The notes under the pieces were generated by a model, which was not told the DNA's origin, did not search any database, and saw only the letters and a program-made list of their open reading frames with translations. A stretch of 64,000 nucleotides of DNA, from contig OZ020249.1 in NCBI GenBank assembly GCA_963971285.1, positions 7,626,001-7,690,000 on the forward strand, written 5' to 3'. Positions 46,990 to 58,235 of this stretch are shown one piece after another; positions within the stretch are counted from its first letter, which is position 1; every line of letters begins with the position of its first letter. This DNA comes from Astropecten irregularis (taxonomy: Eukaryota; Echinodermata; Asteroidea; Paxillosida; Astropectinidae). Position numbers and translations under genes: made by a program.

Positions 46990-47017
46990 CAGCGCCCCTC
47001 CACCTTTTAGCAACAAA

Positions 47018-47876
47018 GTAAGTCTCCTCAATCCATTCTATTTGATGTAACCCTCAAGTTACACAATATATTTCATTACAAAGAAAAGGGTTGAATTTAT
47101 TTAATTTCACAAGACTTCGGCGAGTTTTTATAAATTTTGGTCTGTTGTCATTTTGTTGTGATGTGCACTGACCATAGAGTTTAAATAATAATACACACAT
47201 CTGTCCAAAGACACTGACCATAGAGTTTAAATAATAATACACACATCTGTCCAAAGACGCTCGTGGCGCACATATTATTATCTCTGGTCATTGGGCCACA
47301 ATTTACATTCCTGAAACCATCTCAACTCCCTGGGCCACAAAGTCATCTCTACCCTCGCAGGTACCCATTTACACCTAGGTGAAGAGGAGCAATATGTGAC
47401 AAAGCATCTTGCCTAAGGATGCAAGCACCACTAGCCCATGGCTGGTTTTGAACCCACGATCTGTAGATTGACCACAAGACTTTGAGTTCGACACGCCAGA
47501 CCACTAGGCCACAGCACTCCACAATAGCAAAACTAGAGTGTGCACTCTGCACGTGATACAATCGACCATAGCCGGCACCATTGCCGAAGAAAAATGTGCG
47601 CGTCCCATTTCAAATTGTGCGTACATTCGTACCCCTGGGCAGGATGGTTCCACACATTGGGTCTCCCGTCGCGTCATGCAAAGTGCGCGCAGTTGAATAA
47701 CATCCAGGCATTTGGACTCTACTGCAGCTGCTCAGTCACCCCAGTAAAATGGCGGCTGCACGTCCATGCTGGAGTGCCGACAACACGCACGTTGTCCTAC
47801 CCCCAATACCCTACCCAAGGCCATTTTCTTTTCTTCTATTATAAATCCTTCTTCCTTTTATGTTTTGTCTTTTCAG
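47018..47876 (+). other. IGF2R: Probable 3' UTR intron of IGF2R
   Basis: A consensus donor GTAAGT lies 28 nt after the stop codon and a polypyrimidine tract with TTTTCAG ends at 47876. A stop less than about 50 nt before the junction would not trigger nonsense-mediated decay. The intron holds a SINE-2 copy at about 47240-47525. Confidence 0.55.
47240..47525 (-). mobile_element. SINE-2 (tRNA-like) copy
   Basis: Same layout as the copy in intron 19, with GTGGGTTCAAAACC at the box B position and AAATGGGTACC downstream. Inside the putative 3' UTR intron. Confidence 0.6.
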
Positions 47877-49200
47877 CGTTCCATTTGAAGTAAAATCTTT
47901 GTGACAACTCAACGAGATTGAGAAGGAAAAAATAACGATGTATAAAACCAATTCCAAATGACAAAAAGTACTTTATAACTTGAATTCTTTTATCGCTGGC
48001 TTATTTATCTTGTTTGAAAGTGCCTGTCAGGATTGGAGTTTCACCTCTGATCTAAGGTTCTAGCCTACAGGCCCAGTGGTTACTGGCCTGGTAGTTTGGT
48101 TCCCATTATTTTTAATTTCATACTTATTTTTGGTGTTTTTGATTCACGATCGCGACTGGTTCATTTAAGTTTCAGTTTCTGTCCGTTTACATTGGATTTA
48201 GCCGGTTAATTGGGTTCAAACTATTTATTGTGGTGATAGGGCTCCATTTTTCAAAGTATGAACTGATTTTTTTTTTTACAGCACCCTTTTGTAGGTTGAA
48301 TATTTTTTTTCAAATTTTGTAGACTAGAAAGTCTTTCAAGATTTTGTTCAGAATTTTTTTTTTGAAATTCCCTGATAAAATTCAGAAATTTGATGCTCCG
48401 AGTCGCAGCGATATATTTGTTAGTTCTGGAGCCTAAATTTGACAGCATATGACCATTGATCTTATTATTTTAATCCAAATACTTGGATGTGTAAATTTAA
48501 TTGTTATCTGTTTGTACTTATTTTAATCATAAACAAATGTGATTTAATAATAATTAATTGAGAAGATATTTTATATTTGCTTCATGTACGGTGCAAGGAT
48601 ATTGTGAGTTTTTTGCTATTTCAAGAAAAAAAAATATTTGTAACCAAGAATTTATATGTGTGATATTTGTGCTGTTACTATATTGTGATATATGATTATA
48701 ATAATTGTTTCAAATACATTTCCAAATGCCACAAAAATGTACAGAATGTTCCAAAGTTCATAGACATTTTTCCGCCCAGAAGTTCGAATTGTAATGGATT
48801 ATTTTTGAGTAAATTACAGTAAACAGCGAATTTCAATGCACTACAATGCATACGTACGTGGACTGTGCTCTATTGAAAAAGGACAACAAAATCGGCATTT
48901 ACAGTTTTGTATATTTTTCTAACTGAACTAAAAAACGGTCACAAGTTACATGTTTGTTAACTGGGGTTTGGGGTCACGTGACTGTGACATAGTTTTTGAG
49001 TTGCAATTTTGTCAACAGTGTTTAAAACAATAATTTCACTAGTCGATATTTATTTCGATTAGATGCATTTCAAATCTTGTTTAAAACGACGAAGATGGAA
49101 AAGATGTATGTGTATATAAATCGATACTGAATATTTCGAAAAAAAATTTATTATAATGATTGATTGAAACCTTTATAAAGGTCGTGAGAATTTGTCAGTT
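47877..49200 (+). other. IGF2R: Likely IGF2R 3' UTR and flank, AT-rich
   Basis: AT-rich sequence without coding signal follows the putative last acceptor. I saw no canonical AATAAA before 49.2 kb (TATAAA variants occur; one AATAAA is at 49995-50000), so the 3' end is not fixed. Confidence 0.4.
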
Positions 49201-49452
49201 ACAGAAATTGGTTTAAGAATTGTTCTTTATCTACCTAGCATAGGACCTTTACGAAATGAGGCTTGACGGTAGGCTTGGGATTTATTTTGCTACCGCCATT
49301 TTGTGGCCTAAATGAAATGAAGGGCTTGAGATACATGGCGAAGCTGGAGCCTTTCTTTGGCTTCGTCACGTGGCCCAATCCCTTCTTATCGTTTTGTGAG
49401 CCTCAAATGGCGATAGCGAAAAAAAAATCCCAAGCCTAGCTAGCCCCAAGCC

Positions 49453-49606
49453 TGGGGCCGATTTCTCCAAACTCATCGTAACTTACTATCAATCGTAGGG
49501 CATAATTATGATGCATGCATTGCAGCCCTACTTTGATACGATGGTTTATCCATCGTAACTCGAGTTACGATTTATCGTAGGGCTTCGTGAAATCGACCCC
49601 TGGTTT
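49453..49606. mobile_element. MITE-D copy
   Basis: GGGGCCGATTTCTCCAAACT and GTGAAATCGACCCC ends, GCATTGCAGCCCTAC centre. Intergenic. Confidence 0.65.
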
Positions 49607-50071
49607 CATAAAGCCTATGGTGCATGGTAGGCTTGGGCTAGGCGTCCTCGGTAATAATTATGTGAAAGTATCACGACTATTGGTGGCTCACTAATTTTGA
49701 CTTGAAGAGGGCGCCCTTTTGCCAGTTTTGGCGCCATGTTGAAAAGTACGAATTTGACGTGTACAAGATTATGGATTAAAAGTTTTACTCGGTATCGCTG
49801 TTCAAGTTAAAGACACAGGGTAAGTCATTCCACTGGTGAAATTGTTGATATTTATACCTTGGAGTAATTAAATTTAATAATATTTAACTTGTTGGGAAAG
49901 GCAGAAGTTATGACTATTGTAAAAAGAGAAATTAAAACTTGCCTTTCTAACCAACAACAATTATGTGCAGAGAAAAACACATTGTACTCGCTTGAATAAA
50001 AGCTTCTATATTCCAAGATCAACATTAAATCTCCCAAACTTGCTTACAAATTTGTTCACTTTCTGAAGATC

Positions 50072-50313
50072 AGGGGCCAATTTCATGGAGCTGCTAAGCA
50101 CAAAGAAACTTGCTCAGCACAAAAATGTCTTGCTCAATAACACAAACCACCATTAAAACTTCCATTTGATATTCATGGTCAGTGAACAGCAGCCAAAGAA
50201 CATTTAGGCCTACAAGTGATACACAACATATGGACATTTGGTTGTTAATCCTGTTTTTATTAAGACAGAAATTTAATTGTTTTTTGTGCTAAGCAGGGTC
50301 GTGAAATTTGCCC
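50072..50313. mobile_element. MITE-C copy
   Basis: GGGGCCAATTTCATGGAGCT and GTGAAATTTGCCCC ends. Intergenic, directly abutting another copy. Confidence 0.65.
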
Positions 50314-50314
50314 C

Positions 50315-50900
50315 AGGGGCCAATTTCATAGAGCTGCTTAAGCACCAAAATTTGCAGTATAAAACAGTATGCCAGCCAAAACTCCTTGTGAATGTTATGC
50401 TCAGCAAACAATGGCAGAATACAAGTAAAAAGCAGTAAACAACACATGAACATTTGTGTTGGTATATAATCCTGTTTGATCAAGGAAGACTTTTCATGCT
50501 TAATTAAAGGTAGTATCATACTTTGGTAAGACCGTAAGAGACCAAAATAGAAATGTTTACAGATTTACGTAAAACTTTTAGGGTATGAAGATGGTGCTGG
50601 AAGAAACCTACCGTTAAAATGTTTCCGCCTGAAATTGTATATTTATCCAGAAATTAGTAAAACAACGACCGAAAATCTTTTTCATCTTTTAAAAGATCAA
50701 CAATAAAAGAGAAAAGACTTAAGAAATACTGTGGCCGTTTTTCACTGTTTTCTCAAAAAGTGGGCACCGTATGGGACTGAAATTTTCACAGATTACTTTT
50801 ACTGTATCTTCCTTGATATTTTTGCCTACGAATCTGTATTTCATTGATAAAAAGCAAAGTATGATACTACCTTTAAGCAGCTCTATGAAATCGGCCCCAA
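50315..50900. mobile_element. MITE-C copy interrupted by MITE-A
   Basis: MITE-C left end GGGGCCAATTTCATAGAGCT and right end CAGCTCTATGAAATCGGCCC enclose a full MITE-A at 50504-50876, inserted at a TTAA of the GCTTAAGCAG segment. Confidence 0.75.
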
Positions 50901-51290
50901 TTGTCTTCATGATATCGTAAAACTATTTCTGTAAAGATAATAATTAGGCCTATTAAATTATAATGTACACATGTATGTTTAAAACATGCACACGTTGTGT
51001 ACGTTTATTATGATGCGTCATAATGTGCGACACTGCGTCCACAATGCGCGCGTCCATAAGGCGCACGGTTGTGTTGCGCCTCGTTTATGCCGAAACAATG
51101 GTTAATCGGAAACGTCACCTGTAGCAGAAATGTACATACGTCGTTATGGGGGAAATACACAAGCAACAACAAACTGTACGCTCCTACGTTAAGTACGTTT
51201 CATTCAGTTCGTCCGAGAATTTGAGCAACTTCGTAAAGATCAAAACAGCCTAAAATAATCTAATTCATTCATCTTTGTAGAAAGGCGACT

Positions 51291-51403
51291 CCAATGGGCG
51301 GAGTTTCTTTCCCACGCCCCTTTTCTCTTTCCTTGTAAGAATTTGAGCTATAATTCTCAAGAATTAATTTGCATACGGAACACGCAACCTAAGTCCACCT
51401 ACA
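51291..51403 (+). promoter_or_regulatory. Candidate promoter / 5' UTR of the STMND1-like gene
   Basis: CCAAT at 51291-51295 directly abuts a GC box GGGCGG (51296-51301); another GC-rich site CACGCCCC follows near 51313; an octamer ATTTGCAT is at 51367-51374. All sit within about 115 bp of the start ATG. The transcription start is not known. Confidence 0.4.
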
Positions 51404-51535
51404 ATGGGTGGATGTAACCAGTCCAAAGTCGTGCGAGCCTCGGTTCCGGTCGTCGGTGGATTTTCGGCGGGAAAATTGAAGAAGAGATCCGTCTCCATTC
51501 GGCCGTTTTGGAAGAATCGTCGCAACAGGATCCAG
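51404..51535 (+). CDS. STMND1-like exon 1
   Basis: 44 residues beginning MGGCNQSKVV and ending KNRRNRIQ. Gly2/Cys4 suggest possible myristoylation and palmitoylation, although Ser is at position 7 rather than the preferred 6. Donor CAG-GTAAGT, phase 0. Confidence 0.65.
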
Positions 51536-54155
51536 GTAAGTTTTCTTAATCCATATAAGGCAACCCCGAGTTTCTATTGTAAAAGTTTTATTTTGAATAA
51601 TAGCCTTTATTCTCAAACCAATTCTTCTTTCCCCTAATTATAAATTATATCAACCTTGAGGCCTTTTTAAGGCCTTTTCACACGACGCTAGAAAAACTCT
51701 CATTACTCTGGACCTCGGTCAAAATCTCTCAAGGATTCACTAGGGACGTCAGTCACTCTCAAGTATTGGTGTCCTTTCACACGATTACACTTTTGTAAGA
51801 TTTCGCAACAATGAGAGAATTTCTCATTGGTTGAGAGTTTTTTTAGCATAGTGATAAAAAGGCCTTTAAAGGTAATTCCATTCCTTTGTATTTGTCAAAG
51901 AAATGCAGATTCACGGGCAAATTATAATCAAGGAAGATACAGTAGCAGTCATCAGTGAAAATTCCCAGTCCCATACGGTGCCCACTTTTTGAGAAAACAG
52001 TCATAAACGCCCTCAATATCTTTAAAATCTTTTCACCGTTATTTTTTTTAATCTTTTGAAGATCAAAATTGTTTTTGGTCATTGGTTTTTATTTTATTCT
52101 TGATAAATACAGCATTTCATTTGTGTAATTTTTGTTTCGGTATGATACCAATTACCAAAGTATGGTAGAACCTTTAACTTCATACAGGTATGAAACTGGT
52201 GCCTGAAGTTTAGGCCTAAGTATAATCTGGCTGCACACTAAATAATTCCTATAAATCGGTGCTAAAATGCATGTATTGAAATGTTTCTGTAATATTCTGT
52301 GGCCTTCATACGATACATTTTCATCGGACAATGAGCTGGGATTTGGTTGAAACATCGTCGAAATGTTTGACTTCAGGTTGCTCCAGCTCTGCCTGAAGAC
52401 CAGCACACTACCACCGTATCGGAGCGGACCATCGTAGCCACCAACGAGCTGCCGACTCCTACCCACCTTCGCCCCCGTCACGGAGGGTGTCCATCACCGG
52501 CCTTGAGCGAGGAGAGCTTCTCCCGTTACATGGTGGCTGAGGATACGGTAGATGCGGGCGAGGTGTTCGAGGTGGATTGCGCTGATCACCCACATACCTC
52601 AGGTAAATTTCACTGTCACGAATCATTTCTATCTAATTATAATTACTTGAAAAGTGAACAAAGAAAAATTGAATGGAGCGGGATTCGAACCGGCGACCTC
52701 CTGAACACCGTACAGGTGGTCGCCGGTTCGAATCCCGCTCCAGTCAGTCTTTCTTTGTTCACTTTTCAATGACTTCAAATTCAGTCAGTTTCCCTTGTGG
52801 GTATATATTTGATGATTATAATTATAATTACAAAATAAAAATAAAAATAAAAAGGTAAAAGGTAATATCATACTTTGGTTTTTGTCAAGAAATACAGATT
52901 CATGGGCCAAAATATCAAGACAGATACAGTAACAGTCATCTGTGAAAGTGTCAGTCCCCTACGGTGCCCACTTTTTGAGAAAACAGTGAAAAACACCCAC
53001 AGTATTTCTTAAGTCTTTTCTCTTTTATTTTTGATCTGTAAAAGATAATACAGATTCATGGGGACAAAAATCATTTAAAAAAATACAGTAACAGTCAAAT
53101 TATTATGTGAAAGTTTCAGTCCCATACGGTGCCCACGGTTTGAGAAAACAGTGAAAAACACCCACAGTATCTTTTAAGTCTTTTCTCTTTTATTTTTGAT
53201 CTGTAAAAGATCAAAATAATTTGGTGACTGTTTTTACTCTTTCCTGGACAAATACAGCATTTCAGGCAGAAAAAAATTAACGGTACGTTTATACCATCAC
53301 CATCTTTATTCCCTGTAAGTTATAGCTAAATCTGTGAATATATAATGATACCAAAGTATGATACTACCTTTAAACGCGGCCGCATCCTCTTTGAGTGATC
53401 CCCACGTACCGTTTCTCAGCCATGCAGCATTGCTAATCCTGCACGTATCTTAAAAATGATCCTTGGGATATAGCTGTATATGCGTGGTTTCATGGCTTCT
53501 GACTGCCAAACGAACAAAGATAATTGACTATTAGGGACACTACCAACATCGGGCTGGATAGCTCAGTTGGAAAGAGCATCGGTATGGTAGGTCTCAGGTT
53601 CAAATCCCACTCCAGTCAGTTTCAAATATTGATCCTTGATAAATGACAAAACAAAACAGTTTTGATATATTTTTCAACAAATCTTGAACGAAGCATTGTA
53701 GCAAATCTCCTTACGAGTTGAGGTCATGTGGTGAAAATCACCACCTTGACATTTTGTATTGTCCTGTTCATAGGCCTATCATATCACCACATTCACCTGG
53801 ACCATCACCACGATGTCATAATTAATCATTTTTTTCAACCGATCTTTCAGATTTACGCGTCCTCGGCACTCCCCTCTTTACCGAGATGATCAGCAAGAGG
53901 AGAAAGCTCCACGCTCGCCAGGAAAGTCAAGAGATCCTCCGCCAGCTCCGCGACGCCGGCATCGTGACCCGCCGTCCTGGGACCCGTGACGGCCCGGGCA
54001 GTGTCCCCTTCGAGTACCTGGTCAGCGAGGAGTTCGCGGAGTTCTTGGCGAAGAGGCGACCGCCACCTCGCCTGCAGAAGCTCAAGAAGGCCAGGAAGCT
54101 GAGGGTGGCCCTGGGTGATGCCGAGTCCAGGCAAGAGACGGAGAACTGCTCCTAG
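51404..54155 (+). CDS. STMND1-like basic protein, whole gene (3 exons)
   Basis: Exons 51404-51535, 52377-52602 and 53851-54155 join in frame to 220 residues. The N-terminus MGGCNQSK has Gly2 and Cys4, as in lipid-anchored proteins. The last exon has EILRQLRDAGIV, then SVPFEYLVSEEF, then RRPPPRLQKLKKARKL, matching the order and spacing in stathmin domain-containing protein 1 just before its stathmin helix (human SRLKKLKIKK region). The stop follows soon after, so the stathmin coiled coil is absent. Splice sites are consensus. The family call rests on short motif similarity from memory; function is inferred at most as a membrane-anchored cytoskeletal adaptor. Confidence 0.6.
51865..52176. mobile_element. 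MITE-A copy
   Basis: TTTAAAGGTAATTCCATTCC start and AAAGTATGGTAGAACCTTTA end. In intron 1 of the STMND1-like gene. Confidence 0.65.
52377..52602 (+). CDS. STMND1-like exon 2
   Basis: Open in the phase left by exon 1. Encodes a Pro/Thr/Glu-rich, probably disordered stretch, then LSEESFSRYMVAEDTVDAGE and VFEVDCADHPHTS. Acceptor TTCAG, donor GTAAAT, one base carried over. Confidence 0.65.
52645..52820. mobile_element. Inverted SINE-1 hairpin
   Basis: Left arm about 52648-52699 and right arm about 52716-52766 are near-perfect complements around GGATTCGAACCGGCGACC and GGTCGCCGGTTCGAATCC. Two SINE tails joined head to head without a complete tRNA-like head. In intron 2 of the STMND1-like gene. 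Confidence 0.75.
52855..53373. mobile_element. MITE-A copy with internal duplication
   Basis: GGTAATATCATACTTTGG start, TATGATACTACCTTTAAA end; the ACAGATTCATGGG...TTGATCTGTAAAAGAT segment occurs twice. In intron 2 of the STMND1-like gene. Confidence 0.7.
53490..53640 (+). mobile_element. SINE-1 copy
   Basis: TCGGGCTGGATAGCTCAGTT head, AGGTTCAAATCCC box B; tail truncated. In intron 2 of the STMND1-like gene. Confidence 0.7.
53851..54155 (+). CDS. STMND1-like exon 3 with stop
   Basis: GC-rich exon against an AT-rich background, encoding LGTPLFTEMISKRRKLHARQ, the EILRQLRDAGIV helix and the basic RRPPPRLQKLKKARKLR segment, ending ETENCS and TAG. Acceptor TTTCAG matches the phase of exon 2. Confidence 0.72.
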
Positions 54156-54337
54156 ACTGCTGTCCAAGAAAACCACTAAAGTGATGAAATGGAATGACGT
54201 TATCTAGACAAACAGCCAAACAAGTGAACGGACAAATGCTTCACAAAATTAGTGTCACAAGGAACAAACTTTTAATCATCATTGAACAAGTTCTAATTCA
54301 CTAGAAATTGACAATAATTATCCATACTCTAAACCAG

Positions 54338-54445
54338 TCTCCGATAAAGATCCTGCTAGGATCGAAACGTCAGGCCCTCCTAACTCCAAGCATTTTATGA
54401 ATTTCAGGTCATTATTTTTGGCTGATGAGCAGTTAGCAGCAGATT
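54338..54445 (+). mobile_element. Penelope-like family 2 fragment in STMND1-like 3' UTR
   Basis: Reads CCGATAA, A, GATCC, TGCTA, GGATC, GAAAC, GTCAGG: the hammerhead layout with A in place of the conserved G of CUGANGA. Followed by the family 2 end with GGCTGATGAGCAG. Confidence 0.5.
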
Positions 54446-54555
54446 GTTACTTGTACTTTCAAAACTAGCATATCTTTTCAAAAGGGCTGACTTTAAATCC
54501 AATCTTTGAACATTATTTGAAATTTATAAGTATTTACCTGATAAACATTCACTTC

Positions 54556-54561
54556 AATAAA
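54556..54561 (+). terminator. Poly(A) signal candidate, STMND1-like gene
   Basis: AATAAA about 400 nt after the stop, with a second AATAAA near 54597. A Penelope-like remnant at about 54338-54440 lies between stop and signal, so it would be part of the 3' UTR. Confidence 0.4.
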
Positions 54562-57500
54562 AATTATCCTATATTCTACCCTGGAAATGAATTTATAAAT
54601 AAAACAATTTCTACCAAGTTTCAAAACATATCAAAGATTACACTAAAAGTTTTACAATCAATCGTTTTATTGTTATCTGTTTGTTGATCGTTTTAAGTAT
54701 TCCCTTTGTTTCGTTTTTAATTTCAAGAAAATCGCCCGACGCCTTTTTTCCCCCTGTCGTTGGCACTTGAAAAAAAGAATAGTTACACCGCCCTCTGTTG
54801 TTCAAAGTTATCCCAATGTTTGCTTTTCAGAAATAAAAAATAATGGTCTTTTATAGTAAAGTAGTCACAAGCCTATAACCTCAAGCCTGGTTTCGTAAAG
54901 GCTTAACAAAACCTGGCTTGAGGCCAGGCTTGGGACTTATTTCGCCACCGCCATTATTTTGAAGCCAACAAAAATGTGAGGGAACTGTTGCGAGGAGGAA
55001 AAAAACGCGGAGAAGACTTGTACGCGTCTAACAAGAACTTGACCTTGCAAAGTTTGCGCAACGGAAATTATGACGGTGCAAAGTTCCCTCGAATGCTACG
55101 TGCATGAATGGGTCCCAAAACAAAACCCACACAGAAGGGCTTCTCCAGTGTATAAGAAGTGCACGCTAAGTCAATCCCCGTGAGTTTTGTGAACTAAACA
55201 CACTGACCTACATTCAACACTTCTACATGAACGCCTGACAATGTGTACACATTAATGCTATATAGTCTGGTGCCTATACCCTCCCTAACAAAGAGCGCAC
55301 ACTGTGTGAGCGCCGACAGATAGGCACCAGTCTATTCAAAACATGGAGTATGTTTAACCATGGTATTTTTAGGGGTTGCTTATTTTTTTTGTGCGTGTGG
55401 AGGAACAATACAATACACTGTGTTTGTATAGGCCGTGGGTCTAGCATGTGGTTTTGAATTCAAGTTTAGCGTGAAATGTTAAAGGGACCTTGAAAGTGTG
55501 GCAGGTGTTATTTGTGTATAGGAAGAAACATGTCCCACTTTGTAACGGCCCCTAAATTCGCTTTTTTTTTTCAACAGGATTTTCATCAGACGTATATCAC
55601 GGGCCAATCTCTTCTTGAGCGGGGGCAAGGGGTTGGGGCATGTGCCCCGGGCGCCACTTTTTAGGGGGCGCAAAAAAAACACCGCAAAGGCAAAACAAGT
55701 ATATAGCTGTACTGTTGAAGTTATTGGAAATCTAATCTAATAAACAAACAAAGAAAGATTCCAATTGCAAATTGTTTGATTTTTTTTTCATTGGAATCAG
55801 AAGTTGAAATTAGGGGGGGGGGGCAATATTTTACCCCTTGCCCCGGGCACCGTTTTCCCTATAGGCCGCTGACATGTAAAAAAACGAACAAAGTTACACC
55901 TAAATGTTGCTTTGTTTCTATTTAATATTAAAAAAGTAATATTTCCCGAATAAGTGAAATTGTAGGCCTATTTCGGGCGGCGCTTATTGTGATCTAAAAT
56001 AAAAACCCATAATAGTACAAAATACAACTAATGGACAGAGTATATTATAAAAGTTTGCACATTATTGTCCCTTTAAACAATTTTACTGTTTGAGATTTGA
56101 TGTAAAAACGAAATTAACGCTTCACCAATTTCTAGGCTTATTAAACTGAATATCTATATCCAAAGGCGCCCCTTTACTGAGGTAGTATCATACTTTGGTA
56201 GCATATACCGAAACAAAACATCTCCACAGATTTACTTATAACTTAAAGGGTATAGAGATGGTGGTGGTAGAAACATACCGTTAACATTTTTCTGCCCGAA
56301 ATGCTGTATTTATCCAGAAAAGAGTAAAACCAATGACCAAAAACAATTTTGAATTTTTAAAGATCAGAAATAACGGTGAAAATGTGTAATAAATACTGTT
56401 TGCCAGTTTTTCACTGTTTGCTCACAGTCACAAAGTGGGCACCGTATGGGACTGAAATGTTCACGGATGACTGTTACTTTTATCTTCATATTGCCCATAA
56501 ATCTGCATTTCGTTGACAAAAAAAAAGTATGATATTACCTTTAAACTGGTTAATATCAATATCAATATCCAGGGGTGCCCCTTTAAACCCAATAAGGTGC
56601 CAAACAAAATCGACCTTGCCCGGACTACAACGACATTATAATCTTAGTTCAGCAAAATAATGGTAAGGAAGCACGCTGTGATTCCATTGTAAGTCGTATA
56701 TCATTGGCGCCACTTGTGTATATTTGTGCACAACTGACCAGTGACCTATAGTATCGTACAAAAACATATCAAGCCAGGTGCTGTGCCAAGAAGATAAAGA
56801 GCCGATACACTATTGCTGGCGATATTAAAATTGTTAACGATATGGGTAAATGCGAAATGATTGTTGTAAAATCGATTTTTGACCGTATATCAAACAGCTG
56901 ATGTTCCATTTGACGATCGACCATTGAACACTCTCTTTTTCTCTCTTGAATTCGGCGTGTTATCAAAATTGTAGGGAAAATGTGGGCGTAATGGGTTAAA
57001 GATAATTGTGCAGTGCTTTGCGTACTCTGATTGGACGTGTGCAGTTTTGAGTGATGCGCCTTTGTAATGGTAATAGCTTGTGATTACAGTGGTCATTTTC
57101 AACAGTTATAACTGTGTCCTTGCTTTGGCCAATATAAAGGACATCATTAATTTGACCATTCCAGCTTGAGTATGCAGCACGAACGGTTGATATTGAATAC
57201 AAAATAATGTTCAATTTAGTGATTTACCCCTCCCATGCCGGTACCCGTGTTGACTTTTATGTGGAGGGTAGCAATTATGGTAAAGTGTCTTCCCCAAGGA
57301 CACCAACATTAATGTGGCTGTGCTGGAAGTCTGGAACCCACATCCTGCATGTGGAATTTACTACAAAAATATATCCAGTTCAAGGCACCAGACCATGCAA
57401 TAGGTCACCGTATACTCATTTTGACTTTTAAAGGTAGTATTTTGGTAAGAAACCGAAACAGAAATGTTCACAGATTTACGTATAACTTACAGAGTATAAC

Positions 57501-57570
57501 GATGGTGTTGGTATTTTTCCGTCCCATCGAGAAAACCTTACTGGATGTGTGATGGCAGCTTTGCAACATC

Positions 57571-57712
57571 GTTTCACGAAGCCCTGCGATCGATCGTAAC
57601 TCGAGTTACGAAGGATAACCCATCGTATCCTATGTCGGGCTGCAATGCATCATAAGTCCTACGATTGATTAGTGAATTACGATGAGTTTTGAAATTGTGA
57701 AATCAACCCCAG
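57571..57712. mobile_element. MITE-D copy, uninterrupted
   Basis: TTTCACGAAGCCCTGCGATC left segment and ATGAGTTTTGAAATTGTGAA right segment; retains CTTATGAT (reverse strand), the empty site for the hAT-like insertion at 42782. Confidence 0.65.
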
Positions 57713-58034
57713 GAAATAGTTCGTTCACCCTTGTTATACCACATGTTTGGTTCCTTCGTCCGTGGTCCGTTCCAAAGACAATGATCGATAAAATGGTAAA
57801 AAATTTGGCCAAACGAAATTTACTTTCGTTTTGAAGCTACGAACAAAATGGTATTGTACTTTGTGAATCAATGCTCAATGCAGTGTTCGTGATAAAGAAC
57901 AATTGGTACCACAGAAACCATTGTAAACACGGGAACTTTTGTGAGGAACGTAAAGTTCTAAGCTCTTTGCCTCTGTCTAGAACGGGATGTGGTTGTCTGT
58001 TTCTGTACTTTTTGCGTTAAGTTGGTTTTAATAT

Positions 58035-58235
58035 ACTTCATGCTGCAAATTACTCATCAGCCAAAATAATGACCTGAAATTTATAAAATGCCGTGGAGTT
58101 AGGAGGGCCTGATGCGTTTCGATCCTAGCAGGATCTTTATCGAAGGCTGAAATAATGACAAGAGGACAAGAACATGCAAGTAAACATACACATAAATGGA
58201 TGAGAAGATCGGGACAAAAGGGGGGTGTAGGTGGA
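58035..58235 (-). mobile_element. Penelope-like family 2 fragment
   Basis: Carries the end segment with CTCATCAGCC, GGAGTTAGGAGGGCCTGA and GTTTCGATCCTAGCAGGATC, then about 90 bp of family body shared with 8050-8130. In intergenic DNA. Confidence 0.5.

Larger units (their letters stand above)
49200..51290. other. Intergenic region between the two genes
   Basis: Holds the MITE copies listed and otherwise AT-rich sequence. No reading frame with recognisable protein features. A GTAAGT donor-like site at 49819 after an AT-rich stretch could mark a non-coding first exon, but nothing else supports it. Confidence 0.4.

Noticed and set aside
47540..47893. 117-residue + strand frame after the receptor
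   Set aside because: Lies across the putative 3' UTR intron and acceptor; composition and content give no family signal.
57207..57431. 74-residue frame near 57.2 kb
   Set aside because: Ends in a truncated MITE-A copy and resembles no known protein.
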